A program made the position numbers and the translations under genes. From assembly GCF_000227135.1 (NCBI RefSeq), contig NC_018248.1:586894-650893 (forward strand): a DNA stretch of 64,000 bases, in the 5' to 3' direction. This document shows positions 21,306 to 30,589 of the stretch, in pieces. The notes under the pieces are model-generated. The model worked only from the letters and a program-made list of their open reading frames with translations, was not told the DNA's origin and ran no database searches. Positions within the stretch are counted from its first letter, which is position 1; every line of letters begins with the position of its first letter. The DNA is from Leishmania donovani. Lineage: Eukaryota; Euglenozoa; Kinetoplastea; Trypanosomatida; Trypanosomatidae.

Positions 21306-24300
21306 CTAAGTGAGGACGTCCTCCTCGTCGTCATCGCCGGCAAGAAGGCGTGACCGCTGCCCTCCTACAACGCCATCGGCGCCTTGCATTTGGCCAAGCG
21401 TGGCCGGCGACAGGATGGGGTGGCTGCGCGTGGTCGCAGCCCAAGGCGAAGTCGGACTTGACCGGAGCCATTGAAAGAGTTTGAATGAGGCCGTCTTCAC
21501 GGGGCTCGCGACCACGTGCGAGGCGGAGGTGAAGGCAGATGGCGGCTGAAGAAGCCCATGGGAGACAAGCAGTTTCGACGTCGCGGGCATCGCCCCGGCG
21601 CGTAAGGCTGCAGTTTTCGCGGTTGCAGTGGCGCCGCCGGTGACATGCGCGCTTGCCCCTGCGCTGTGCGACCACGCGCCTGCGCCGCCCATGCTGCCAG
21701 GTAGCAGGTTCTCCTCCACGGACTCGGGCTCCCACGAGGAATCGCAGTGGTACACTGGCGAGGAGGCCGACTTGTTCGTGCTGCGTGTGAGCCGCATCTC
21801 CGGCGACGTGGCCACCGGCGTCGTCATGTGGCTGCTCTTGTTGTTCTCCCGCGCTCCGGAAGAAGCAGAGGCGGAGCGGATGGAGACGTCAGAGGACGGC
21901 CACACCGCATCGGAGCTGACGAGTCGCGTGAGCGACGAGCCATTCGCCATCGTGGCAGCGGATGCAGCTCGCACGGCGGCCGCCGTTCGCGACAGCACCG
22001 CCGCCGCCGACTGCCAGTGGAGCCACCCAACCATTCGCTGGAACACGTCGGCGAAGCTCACGGTGCCGTGGCTGTTCTGATGCAGACTGCAAGCCTCTCG
22101 CAACAAAGTCGTCACGGTCGGGTCCGGCTGCACGACCACCTGCTTCGAGATGGAGCAGCGGAAGGGGAATGGTGTGGTGCAGATCCTCGCGCCTTTTCCG
22201 CTGTGTTCCTCTACCAGCACGGTGGTGCCCGTCACGTACTTGCGCAGATACACACGGCGGCACTGCAGCTGGCGCGGCACCACCACTAGAAGCGCGTTCT
22301 CTGGGCTGAAGCGGGAGCATAGGGTGCTGAGGCAGTCCTCGCTGAACTCTTCCGCAACCCACTGCACCGGCACATTGGCGTATTCGGCCGAGGACACGGC
22401 AGCGGCCACCGCCGTCTCATACATGTGCTGTGCCTCCTGGTTACGGAGCGCGACGTCTTCGGCGGCGCTGCGGGCTACACGTTGCTGCCCACTGGCGCCG
22501 GCTCTGCCTGGTGCACCAGATCGCGCCGCTAAGCCTCTCCCTGTCGCAGCACCGCAGTCGTAACCGCTCCACAGGAACGCCGCGATAACGAGCAGCTGGC
22601 GAGCCAGGACAGCGTCCCGGGTGAAGATAACAACGCGACCTAGCCGGCCGCCGTAAAGCAAGTACTCGTCCTCCTTCGCGGTCGATGGTGTGGTGCTTCT
22701 GCCTGCCGTTTTCGGCGGAAGACGCGGTGCAGCTGCAGCAGCTGACGGTGCCCCAGCTGGGGCCGCTGCGGTGCGAGGTGCCGCCGATGAATGTGGGCTG
22801 TTTTCCTCGCTGCGCGAACGCGCCGCGACGGTGTCGCTACTCGCGACACTACCGAGAGCCATCACCGCGTGGACGCCGGGGGTGAAGAAGGTCTCCTCGG
22901 AGACCACTATCGGTGGCGATGCCTTGGAGGTCAGTGGCACAGCGGTGGTGCCATCCCCTGCAGAAGGAAGGTGCACCGCGGGGTCTGCCGCCGCCTCCGT
23001 ACCGTTCTCTTCACAGAGAAAATGGTGTTCCGGGCTGTAAGACGGCATCGATGCGGCGTGTGCCGCATCGATCCTCAGAGGACTGACGACCGGTGTCTTT
23101 GCAGTGATCTTGCTAGCCGATACGTGCGCCGTCAGCGCCGCGTCGGCGTCCAAGTGCTCTACGCTGCAGCTGCTGCTACTTGCGCGGTCGTAGCCTTCTA
23201 ATGTGATTGGGGCGGGTTTGCCAAAGTCGATGAGGCTGTCTTCACCGCTGTGCAGTGGGCCGCACTTGTCCGTGATCGAGCTCCAGTAGGCCGCGTACGG
23301 AGACAACCATGCTGGCGCACCTCTCGGCCCAGCAGCGGCTACGCCGCCGCCACCCGCAAAATAAGGTGACGTCTCATGCGCTGCGATCGGCGACGAGCCG
23401 TTCTGCGCGCAGCTCGGCAACGGAGGCACGCCGCTCACGTCGGGACTGGTTAGGCCGTTCACGGCGGGCGTCGCCGCCGTCGCACCGGCGGTGATGCTGG
23501 CGTTGTTGCTCACCCTGCGCCGGGAACGCAGACCTGCACTGCCGACTGCACCCTCCGTCAAGGACAGCAGTCCGCAGATAAAGGCGCTCGCGAAGCCCTC
23601 GCTGTACTCGCGTACGAAGGAAGCGGCCTCGTGCAGGATTTCATCCAAGAGCAAAGGTGGGGAGCAAGCAGACCCGAAAGGCGGCGCACCGGCACCGGAC
23701 CGTTTCCGTACCGAGGCAGATGCGTCGTCTGCGCTCGGCCCACTCGCAAACCTCGACGACGCGTCACCCGGCCCGCCAAGCGACTTTGCCGACGCCCGCT
23801 TTATAAACGACCGCGTTCGGACGGTGAAGAGGGACGACCGCATCAGCACTGGCACCGCCCAAGCCGACGTCGCAGGCGCCAGCATCGGGAGAGGAAAGCG
23901 AAGGCACAGCGCGTTCGTCAGCTCCGTCTTCACGGCGCGGTACGTCTCAAGCCCCTCTGGATGTGCCTCGAGTAGCGCGGCAATGCCCTTCAGCACCTGC
24001 TGCTGCGAGCCTTTCGGCTTCTGCGTGGGCGAGTAGAGGAGACAGAAAAAGCGTTGCACAGTGCGAATCGCAAACTCGGTGGTGCGGTTCAGCACACTAC
24101 GAAGGACGTCCGCGTGATGCAGGAGGAAGCGGAAGTGCAGACCGCATGGAGGGCATAGAACCACCAGCGCCGCGGCCGCGTTGCGTGTCTGCATGGAGTG
24201 CATCAAGCCAATGTGCGTCGTCACAAGCGCGGCGAAGGAGGCTGTGAGGATGATGCGGTAGTAGCGAAGCTCACCCTTGGCGGAACGCACTTCCTCCACT

Positions 24301-25499
24301 CTCATGTTCCACGGCGGCCCCTCCCGAATCGACGCGCTAGCTGCCAGAGCCGCGGAGCCGGTGTCGTTGATGCTGGTGCGCGGACTGGCTGACGTGTAGG
24401 CAACGGGGCGCAAAGCAGCGCCGTTGATGGCGGTGCTAGTTCCAAGTGCTGCGGGTGCTGGTGTGATGGACGAGGCGTTGAGCGCAGCAGCCGGAGCTGC
24501 AGTAGGCGTCGGCCGTTGTTGCGGGGTCGGCGGCGCCTCACCCTCAGCGATGTTGGTCACTGCATCAGTGCCCATGTGCAGTCGCGCAAGTCGTGTGCGC
24601 CCTTGACCGAGCTGCTTCCGCGACTCAGTAGCGATAGTGCTGGCCGCGGCACCTTCATTGTGGGCACTGTGCACCGCTGCCTTGTCCTCGTCTTCCCACT
24701 TGGCCGCGGGGAGCGTGGGCTTGCAGTGATCTGGTATAGTCGGTGCCCCAGCCACCGTTTCTGTTGGCGATGCGTCCTTCGCGAGCGTGGCGGTGCAGCG
24801 GATGGGAAGGGTGTACGTCGTCGGGGAGAATGGGCCAAGGGCCTTGCCCGTCGCCGCTGAGGATATGGCGAGCGTCTCGGCCACACGCTTCTGTGCACAC
24901 CCGCTGCTTGCCTCCTGCGCCGACTTTTCAGCATCGGCTGCCCTCACAATTTCAGTGTCCGCTGCGCTCGGAAACTGCGGCGGCGCAGGTTGCGGCTTTG
25001 GTGGTGACGCCTGCGGCGAGGCTGCCTCTGCCGGCAGAGCCATCTTCGGCGACGGCACCGCGGACGCACTTCGTGTGCGACGGCCACAAGTTCGGACTGG
25101 CAACATACATGCCCCCCCACAGCTGCCGAACGCCGTAGGGAACGCCACATTCTGTAGGGTTTGCTGTGGCACCTCCTCCACCGTTGCGGTGGCGCTGCGG
25201 TAGTCCCCAACAAGAGCCGTGGCGCCGTCTCGATCCTCCTCTGCCTCTGCCCAAGCGGTGTAGAAGCCATTTGCGTAGGGGTGTCCCATGCCAGGGCGTG
25301 CGGCGCGGTCCGCTTCGGGCTCCCCAAACACGGTCTTCCAGTACCGCTGCTGGCAACCGGTGCACGGCGAGGAGGGAGAAGACGGCGACGCGCTGCTTGC
25401 CGACCCATCCGCCGCCGCGGACAGAGAGACGGACGACGTTCTGCTCGCCATCTGCCTCACCTCCTCCCGCGCTGTGGTGGAGGACACCACTGCCCTCAT
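21306..25499 (-). CDS. Very large hypothetical protein
   Basis: Not recognised. The 1397-residue product alternates Ala/Ser/Pro low-complexity stretches with folded segments. Segment A, about residues 390-560, has beta/alpha character (YYRIILTASFAALVTTHIGL, then RNAAAALVVLCPPCGLHFRF, TVQRFFCLLYS). Segment B, about 950-1190, resumes with LGRVVIFTRDAVLARQLLVI, LLVVVPRQLQCRRVYLRKYV and a helical VSFADVFQRMVGWLHW. The alternating strand/helix segments joined by long insertions resemble large regulatory scaffolds, but no family is claimed. The ATG at 25499 follows an acceptor at 25552-25553; ATGs at 25703 (upstream of that acceptor) and 25451 are alternatives. Confidence 0.7.
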   Translation of the reverse strand: MRAVVSSTTAREEVRQMASRTSSVSLSAAADGSASSASPSSPSSPCTGCQQRYWKTVFGEPEADRAARPGMGHPYANGFYTAWAEAEEDRDGATALVGDYRSATATVEEVPQQTLQNVAFPTAFGSCGGACMLPVRTCGRRTRSASAVPSPKMALPAEAASPQASPPKPQPAPPQFPSAADTEIVRAADAEKSAQEASSGCAQKRVAETLAISSAATGKALGPFSPTTYTLPIRCTATLAKDASPTETVAGAPTIPDHCKPTLPAAKWEDEDKAAVHSAHNEGAAASTIATESRKQLGQGRTRLARLHMGTDAVTNIAEGEAPPTPQQRPTPTAAPAAALNASSITPAPAALGTSTAINGAALRPVAYTSASPRTSINDTGSAALAASASIREGPPWNMRVEEVRSAKGELRYYRIILTASFAALVTTHIGLMHSMQTRNAAAALVVLCPPCGLHFRFLLHHADVLRSVLNRTTEFAIRTVQRFFCLLYSPTQKPKGSQQQVLKGIAALLEAHPEGLETYRAVKTELTNALCLRFPLPMLAPATSAWAVPVLMRSSLFTVRTRSFIKRASAKSLGGPGDASSRFASGPSADDASASVRKRSGAGAPPFGSACSPPLLLDEILHEAASFVREYSEGFASAFICGLLSLTEGAVGSAGLRSRRRVSNNASITAGATAATPAVNGLTSPDVSGVPPLPSCAQNGSSPIAAHETSPYFAGGGGVAAAGPRGAPAWLSPYAAYWSSITDKCGPLHSGEDSLIDFGKPAPITLEGYDRASSSSCSVEHLDADAALTAHVSASKITAKTPVVSPLRIDAAHAASMPSYSPEHHFLCEENGTEAAADPAVHLPSAGDGTTAVPLTSKASPPIVVSEETFFTPGVHAVMALGSVASSDTVAARSRSEENSPHSSAAPRTAAAPAGAPSAAAAAPRLPPKTAGRSTTPSTAKEDEYLLYGGRLGRVVIFTRDAVLARQLLVIAAFLWSGYDCGAATGRGLAARSGAPGRAGASGQQRVARSAAEDVALRNQEAQHMYETAVAAAVSSAEYANVPVQWVAEEFSEDCLSTLCSRFSPENALLVVVPRQLQCRRVYLRKYVTGTTVLVEEHSGKGARICTTPFPFRCSISKQVVVQPDPTVTTLLREACSLHQNSHGTVSFADVFQRMVGWLHWQSAAAVLSRTAAAVRAASAATMANGSSLTRLVSSDAVWPSSDVSIRSASASSGARENNKSSHMTTPVATSPEMRLTRSTNKSASSPVYHCDSSWEPESVEENLLPGSMGGAGAWSHSAGASAHVTGGATATAKTAALRAGAMPATSKLLVSHGLLQPPSAFTSASHVVASPVKTASFKLFQWLRSSPTSPWAATTRSHPILSPATLGQMQGADGVVGGQRSRLLAGDDDEEDVLT

Positions 25500-25551
25500 G
25501 CCGAGCCTCTCCGGTGGAATGCGGTTCGAGTGAAAGATGGGCGGGTTGTTG

Positions 25552-25582
25552 CTAAAGAACACAGTAAAGTAGAAGCACGTGT
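25552..25582 (-). promoter_or_regulatory. Predicted spliced-leader acceptor of the 21306-25499 gene
   Basis: The minus strand shows a T-rich tract (about 25582 to 25556) ending directly in TTTAG at 25553-25552. The 5' leader to the ATG at 25499 would be about 52 nt. This is the reason for rejecting the ATG at 25703. Confidence 0.5.
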
Positions 25583-27087
25583 GCTGCGCCACGTCGGTGC
25601 GGCGAGGAACAGCGCCATCATGGCGGTGATGGCGGTGATGATGTCCGCAGTCATCTCCTCGGCGGGCCGCCGCCGCTGCCGAAGTTGTGGCGGAGACCTT
25701 CATCAGCAGGGGGTGACGGCCGAGGCGACGGCAGGCTTGACGGTCACGCGAGCGGCGAAGCGCTGGGGGCCTCCTCACGGATGACTCCTTCCGTTTGCAC
25801 GGGTGTCCGAGAGAGAACGCAAGCGTGCAACTCGCACCGAGAGGTGCGCGCGCTTCTCCAAGTTTGTACGCGTTGCGTGTGTGTGCGCGCGCCTACGTGT
25901 GTGTACGTGTGTGGCCGCTCCCGCTCTGCGTTTTCAGTGAGTCTCTGCGCGTGTGGAGGCGCCCGAAAAGGGGGGTCGACGAACAACTCGGCACCGCAAA
26001 GACGCCGCAGATGGAGATGGCAGAGAAAAGGAAGTACGAGAGAGAGAGCGGGGGCGGGCGGGCGGGCAGCACCGACAGACCCACGAAGCACGCGCCAGGA
26101 CAGCGACGGACACACCGCCAAGCAAAGGGGAAAAAAGGAAAAGTTAAGAAGTGGGTGGCCGCAGACGCTTGGCAGGGACCGTCGTCAGAGACAGGTTCGA
26201 GGGGGCACGTAGATGTTCTGCCTTAGCGTCGCCGTCTTCGAAGAGAGAGAGGGAGGGATAATGGTACACGTTAGGAGAATCGAAATCTGAACAGGAAGAG
26301 GCAGAGAGTAGTCAGGCAGGTGGAGGTGGACGGGGGGGGCAAGAAAGCAACGACACTCGGTACAAGCCGGACGAAGGGAAGACAGAGGGGAGAGATGCGA
26401 TGTGTGTGTGTGTGTGTGTGCGGGTGTAGCGGAGACGCTGAAGAGACGAATACCTAACACACCGATGAGACAAGGGAAGGGGTGGGTTGGGGAGGGGGGG
26501 GGCGAGAGAGAATGCAGAGGCTTCTTGGAAGCGAAAACCAAAGAAAAGATGATAGCACGAAACGCAACACGAACAAGAGGCACGCATGCGCGTGCAGAGA
26601 AACGGACGGGCACACAGAGACGGGCGCACGGCGTGAGAGACACCCGCGACAAATGAAACCAATTTAACAACACACTCTAAACATGAACGGAAGACGCGCA
26701 GTGGGGGTGTTAAAGGTGTGGGATGAGGATGACGACCATGAAAAAAAGAGAAGCGGAAATGTGCCAGCGCAAAGAAATCAAAAACGCATACACGCAAGCA
26801 GAGACACACACACACACACAGAGAAACAGACACGAATCCGAGGCAACGAGACCCACGTGTGAAGAAGTCAGGGTTCAGCAAGCAGATCAAGAACGGAGAT
26901 GAGGGCAAGAGAGCGCGCGCGCGCAGTCGTGGAGTAGCCTGCTCCACAGCAACAGAAGGAGAGGCAACAAGGGAGCCGAACGAAGCACGAAAACCAAGAG
27001 AGAACGAGAACACACACGCACACCACCTCTCCTTACCGACGCACGAGAATGGATTTGGGTTGCAACAGCCAGCGTGCCGCAGGGGGA

Positions 27088-27170
27088 GATATAGATATAT
27101 CTATATATGTGTATAAAGATATATATATATATACGTAGATATATATATACATATATTTATATAGATATAG
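27088..27170. repeat. AT-rich (TA)n island
   Basis: About 80 bp made almost only of TA and GATA steps, in a genome window that is otherwise GC-rich. It can form cruciform or unwound DNA. It lies in the spacer between the large hypothetical gene and the HMG-box gene. Confidence 0.85.
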
Positions 27171-28970
27171 AGGTGCGTATGTGTGCGTGCGTGAGAGCGG
27201 AGAACAGCAAGCGAGAAAAAGATAAAACAACAGCAAAAAAAAACAGAAATGCAGGGGCGGACGGACACGGAAAGAGCAGAGAGGCACACGCACGCACACG
27301 CGGAGAGGGACGTACAACAGCCGAGGCAAGCAAGAAGATGACGACAACAAAACACACACGCACGCTCGACAAAGAAGAACACAAGTGGCTAGGAAAGCAG
27401 AAGAGCCAAGAAGAAAACAGAGAGCCTGACAGATAAGCGGAGCAGCACGCACACAGTGAGGTAGCAAACACAAGAGGCGAGAGTTACAACAAGCAAAAAC
27501 CAACGACAAGAGACCTGCGAGAGAGGACAGTGTCCACGCGCACGCGGACGCGCAGTAGAAAGCAGTGATAGAGAGGTGACAGCGCGATCAAAGAGAGACA
27601 ACCGGTGCGGAAAGTGACGCCGAAGCAAAATAGCGGAGAAAGAGAGAACGAGCGGGAGAGAGGGGAGAGTCGTCGGCCCGCACGCACGCACGCAAAGTAT
27701 GGCGGCGATGAGAGGTCGGGCCGGTGTGAGCGAGAGAAGAAACAGTGGCCCTTCTCCCGCGTCCTCACCAAGCCGCGCCGGTGTCGCTAACTCTCCTCCT
27801 CTATTTTTTGTATTTTTGCCTCGTTCTTCCCCACGCGAGGGGCGCGTGGGTTGGAGGGTAGACGCAGCTTCGCTTCGTTTGCGGCGGCCTCTTCTCCCTG
27901 CGCCTCCTCTCGCGCTTGCTTCTCTTTTCCTTTCCGGCTACCTCGAATCGTTGAATGGCTTGGTGCCGCAGTATGTTGTTGGCCTTGCCGATGCTGACGT
28001 GTTGGTTCGATGTCTGTGTGTCTGTGTGCATGTGCGCTTGCACACATACGACCAGTGAGAACAAGTCTTTGCTTCTCGACTTCGGGCACACACACACACA
28101 CGTACGCAGGGGCAAGGTTGCACGCGATAGCCCCCACAACCCACAACACCTGGGCACTAAGGATTTGTTTCTGGTTTCGCTTTTTCTTTCTGGCGTCGCT
28201 GTGGTTGCTGCTGCCGATGATTCTCTTTCTGACTTAACACATTCAGTACTGTAGCGGCACGTACGGTGAGGCGTCGGAGGACAAGGAAGGCGTGTGAACC
28301 ACGGTGCGTATTGAATGGGAAAGGGGGTGGGGATCAGTGGTGGTATGCACGCCCATGTGCGAGAGAGAGCAAGACGGGTGATCAGACAACGCGAGGATGG
28401 AGGGAAGGGGTTGGGAGGTGTAGCATCAGAGATGGTGAGCGAGAACGAGAGACGGAGCGGCAAAGGAGGCGGGGGCGGGAGGGGGGAAGTCCTCCCTCGC
28501 CATACGACGGGCTCTGCAAGAGCACACAGGCGCACGCTTGTCATTCTGCGTGGGTGTGAGGTGGAGAGTCGACGCAGTCGTCGGCTGCGTCGACCCTGTT
28601 CGCCTCTGGTGTGTATGTGTGTGTGTGGGGGGGGGGTCGTCAGCAAGAGGCAAAGGAGAGCGGATGCCGCTCACAGGCACGCCTGCACACCGCTTACGCA
28701 GGCACACCAAGAGCCCATATGCTGCTTGCGCGCCTACGAGACTACGATACAGATGAATGGGTTACGGTGTGCAAGAGCAGGGCACGTCAGGAGGGCCACG
28801 AGGGTGCCGACGTGTAGGGCTTTCATATATATATATATATGTGCTTGTAAAGGAGCAGCAGTAAGAGGGGGTTGATGCCAGCAGTCTCACCTCCCTTATT
28901 CTTTAGAGGTCTCTCTGTTCTCCTTTTCGTTTCTGAGCGTTGCTGCCGTGTATGCGTGTGTGTGCTTGTT

Positions 28971-29822
28971 CTACGACTGGCTGTCCGGTGCTGACAGCGT
29001 CTGTGAGAGAAACTGCTCGGTGCGCTTACTCGCTGCCGCCGCGTCATACGGCGCCTTCTCTTCCGCGGACATATTCCGCCACACGGCGCACAGCTCCCGC
29101 ATGCACATCTTGCGCCGCCCCTTCATGTGCGCGCGAAACAGTGCAAAACTGCTCTTGCTGCGCGGCAGGCGCTCTGGGGCAGGCGTCTTTGATGATCGCT
29201 GTGCGACGAGATGCGATGAATGCTGCTGCTGTGACAACGGCCGTTCCACCGAAGGAAGCGCGTCAGGCAGCGCGGCGGCCGATGAGGAGTCCTCCCCCAA
29301 GTTGTGCGCTGAGGGTGGAACGGTGCTCAGTGCTCCCAGTCGTGTCTGCCACGAATGAGCCTCCTCCTCGTAGACACGCTTCTCCGCAGGCGTCATGCGC
29401 AGCCAGGACAAAGCAGCAGCGCGCACCTGCTCATCACTGCGCTGCCCGCCTTCTGCTGCCGCCATAGCCGGCCGTGGGTCTGCGAGGGTTCTTGAGGCGG
29501 CCGCCGCCTCCTTGCCGCCCTCGTCGGCGACGACACCATGGACTGCTGCCAGGTACACCTCATAGGCGCTGACGGGACGACGCGGAAGTCGCTTCCGCCA
29601 GGCGGCAGTGCCATGACTCCACGGCACTGACGCACCACTGCCTACGGCGCGTTCAGCCGCTGAGTGAGGACGCAACGATGAGTTACAAGACAATAGGCCG
29701 CCGTCGTTACCGTTGCTGTGGCCCTTGACAGCGCCGTCGCGCTTTCCAGCGAGCGCGGCGCCGCAGCACGGGCAGAATTGCATCGTGCACCCGCAGCATC
29801 TGCAGGAGCGACCGCGCTCCAT
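28971..29822 (-). CDS. Two-HMG-box protein with N-terminal Cys cluster
   Basis: A 283-residue protein. Residues 7-20 hold seven Cys in a CxCCxC-x4-CxCC arrangement that could bind zinc. Box 1 (about 78-162) starts RRPVSAYEVYL and ends SWLRMTPAEKRVYEEEAHSW, but it carries an Ala/Gly-rich insertion of about 30 residues (97-128) between helices. Box 2 (about 217-272) is more typical: PRSKSSFALF, then MRELCAVWRNMSAEEKAPYD. The PxSAY/F-x-LF start and the W-x-MS-x-EEK-x-x-Y core are HMG-box hallmarks. HMG-box proteins bend DNA; in kinetoplastids members act in the nucleus or on mitochondrial kDNA. No clear presequence is seen, so the nucleus is the default guess. The start is the ATG at 29822; the frame upstream begins at GTG. 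Confidence 0.7.
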   Translation of the reverse strand: MERGRSCRCCGCTMQFCPCCGAALAGKRDGAVKGHSNGNDGGLLSCNSSLRPHSAAERAVGSGASVPWSHGTAAWRKRLPRRPVSAYEVYLAAVHGVVADEGGKEAAAASRTLADPRPAMAAAEGGQRSDEQVRAAALSWLRMTPAEKRVYEEEAHSWQTRLGALSTVPPSAHNLGEDSSSAAALPDALPSVERPLSQQQHSSHLVAQRSSKTPAPERLPRSKSSFALFRAHMKGRRKMCMRELCAVWRNMSAEEKAPYDAAAASKRTEQFLSQTLSAPDSQS

Positions 29823-30589
29823 CTGCGCAGATGGGCGTGGACGCGAGAGGAGTGCGAGAGGTGCAGAGCGGTGCGCTTCCACGGCAGAAGAGATGACGGC
29901 GCACACGGGTAGTGAGAGAGAACGAAACAGGAAGGAGGTTGCGTGCGTGCGTGCGTGTGTGCGGAAGACAGAGAAAGCAGAGGGGTACGAAGTGCACGTT
30001 CTCTCCGCTCGGCCTTTTACTTTATTGTGCGTGTCGGGGCGTCAGGCGCCGTTGTGTGCGTGTGTGTGTGTGTGCGTGCGAGGGCCGACGCACATTGTTC
30101 AATGAGTGGAGCATGCATGTGTAGTGGTGATGTTAGGGGGTGGCGGTGGTGGTGGTGAGGGGGACGGGGGGCGGTCACAAAAACATAAAGGACAGCATAC
30201 GACTACACAAGACTTTAGACGCTGTTGCGCGCAACGGCAGATGCGTCCGCCAATCCGAGCACCCGCGCGCGCACACACACGCGGAAAATGGTCTTCATTG
30301 CCCCTTGGCAGCTGAAGATGTTTCTTGAAAGGGAGAGGGAGGCAATTTCTCGTTTGAAGTCTCGCGTCCAGCGTGATGGATGACGCATTTGTATGCGTCT
30401 GCGCGCGCTAGAGACGTAACAGGGCGAGAAAAGGGGGTGGTGGAGTCGCGGGGTCGTATGGTGACCATCGCCAACGCTGCTTGTCCGCCCCCTCGCTCCG
30501 ACCCCCCCCCCAGCCTTGTGCGGCTGCTTCTCTAGTCCGTGGGCGCACGTTCGAGGAGGTATTGCCTCCTCCAGGAAGTAGGGAGTAAG
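29823..30589. other. Intergenic region, no gene seen
   Basis: Contains GT repeats (about 30058-30074) and a GGT/GGTG run near 30135-30160. No coding frame is supported. Confidence 0.55.

Larger units (their letters stand above)
25500..28970. other. 3.5-kb intergenic region with AT-rich island
   Basis: Beyond the acceptor region of the large gene there is a GT repeat (about 26401-26420), an AC repeat (26808-26820), an AT-rich island (27088-27170) and an AT repeat at about 28826-28842. At 27785-28250 the plus strand turns pyrimidine-rich, opposite to most spacers here. No coding frame is convincing; a minus-strand frame around 27787-27990 has a Lys/Glu-rich tail but no upstream acceptor. Confidence 0.5.

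Noticed and set aside
27801..28646. 281-codon minus-strand open frame
   Set aside because: The only natural-looking part is a short basic stretch; there is no upstream polypyrimidine tract on that strand and the ends are repeats.
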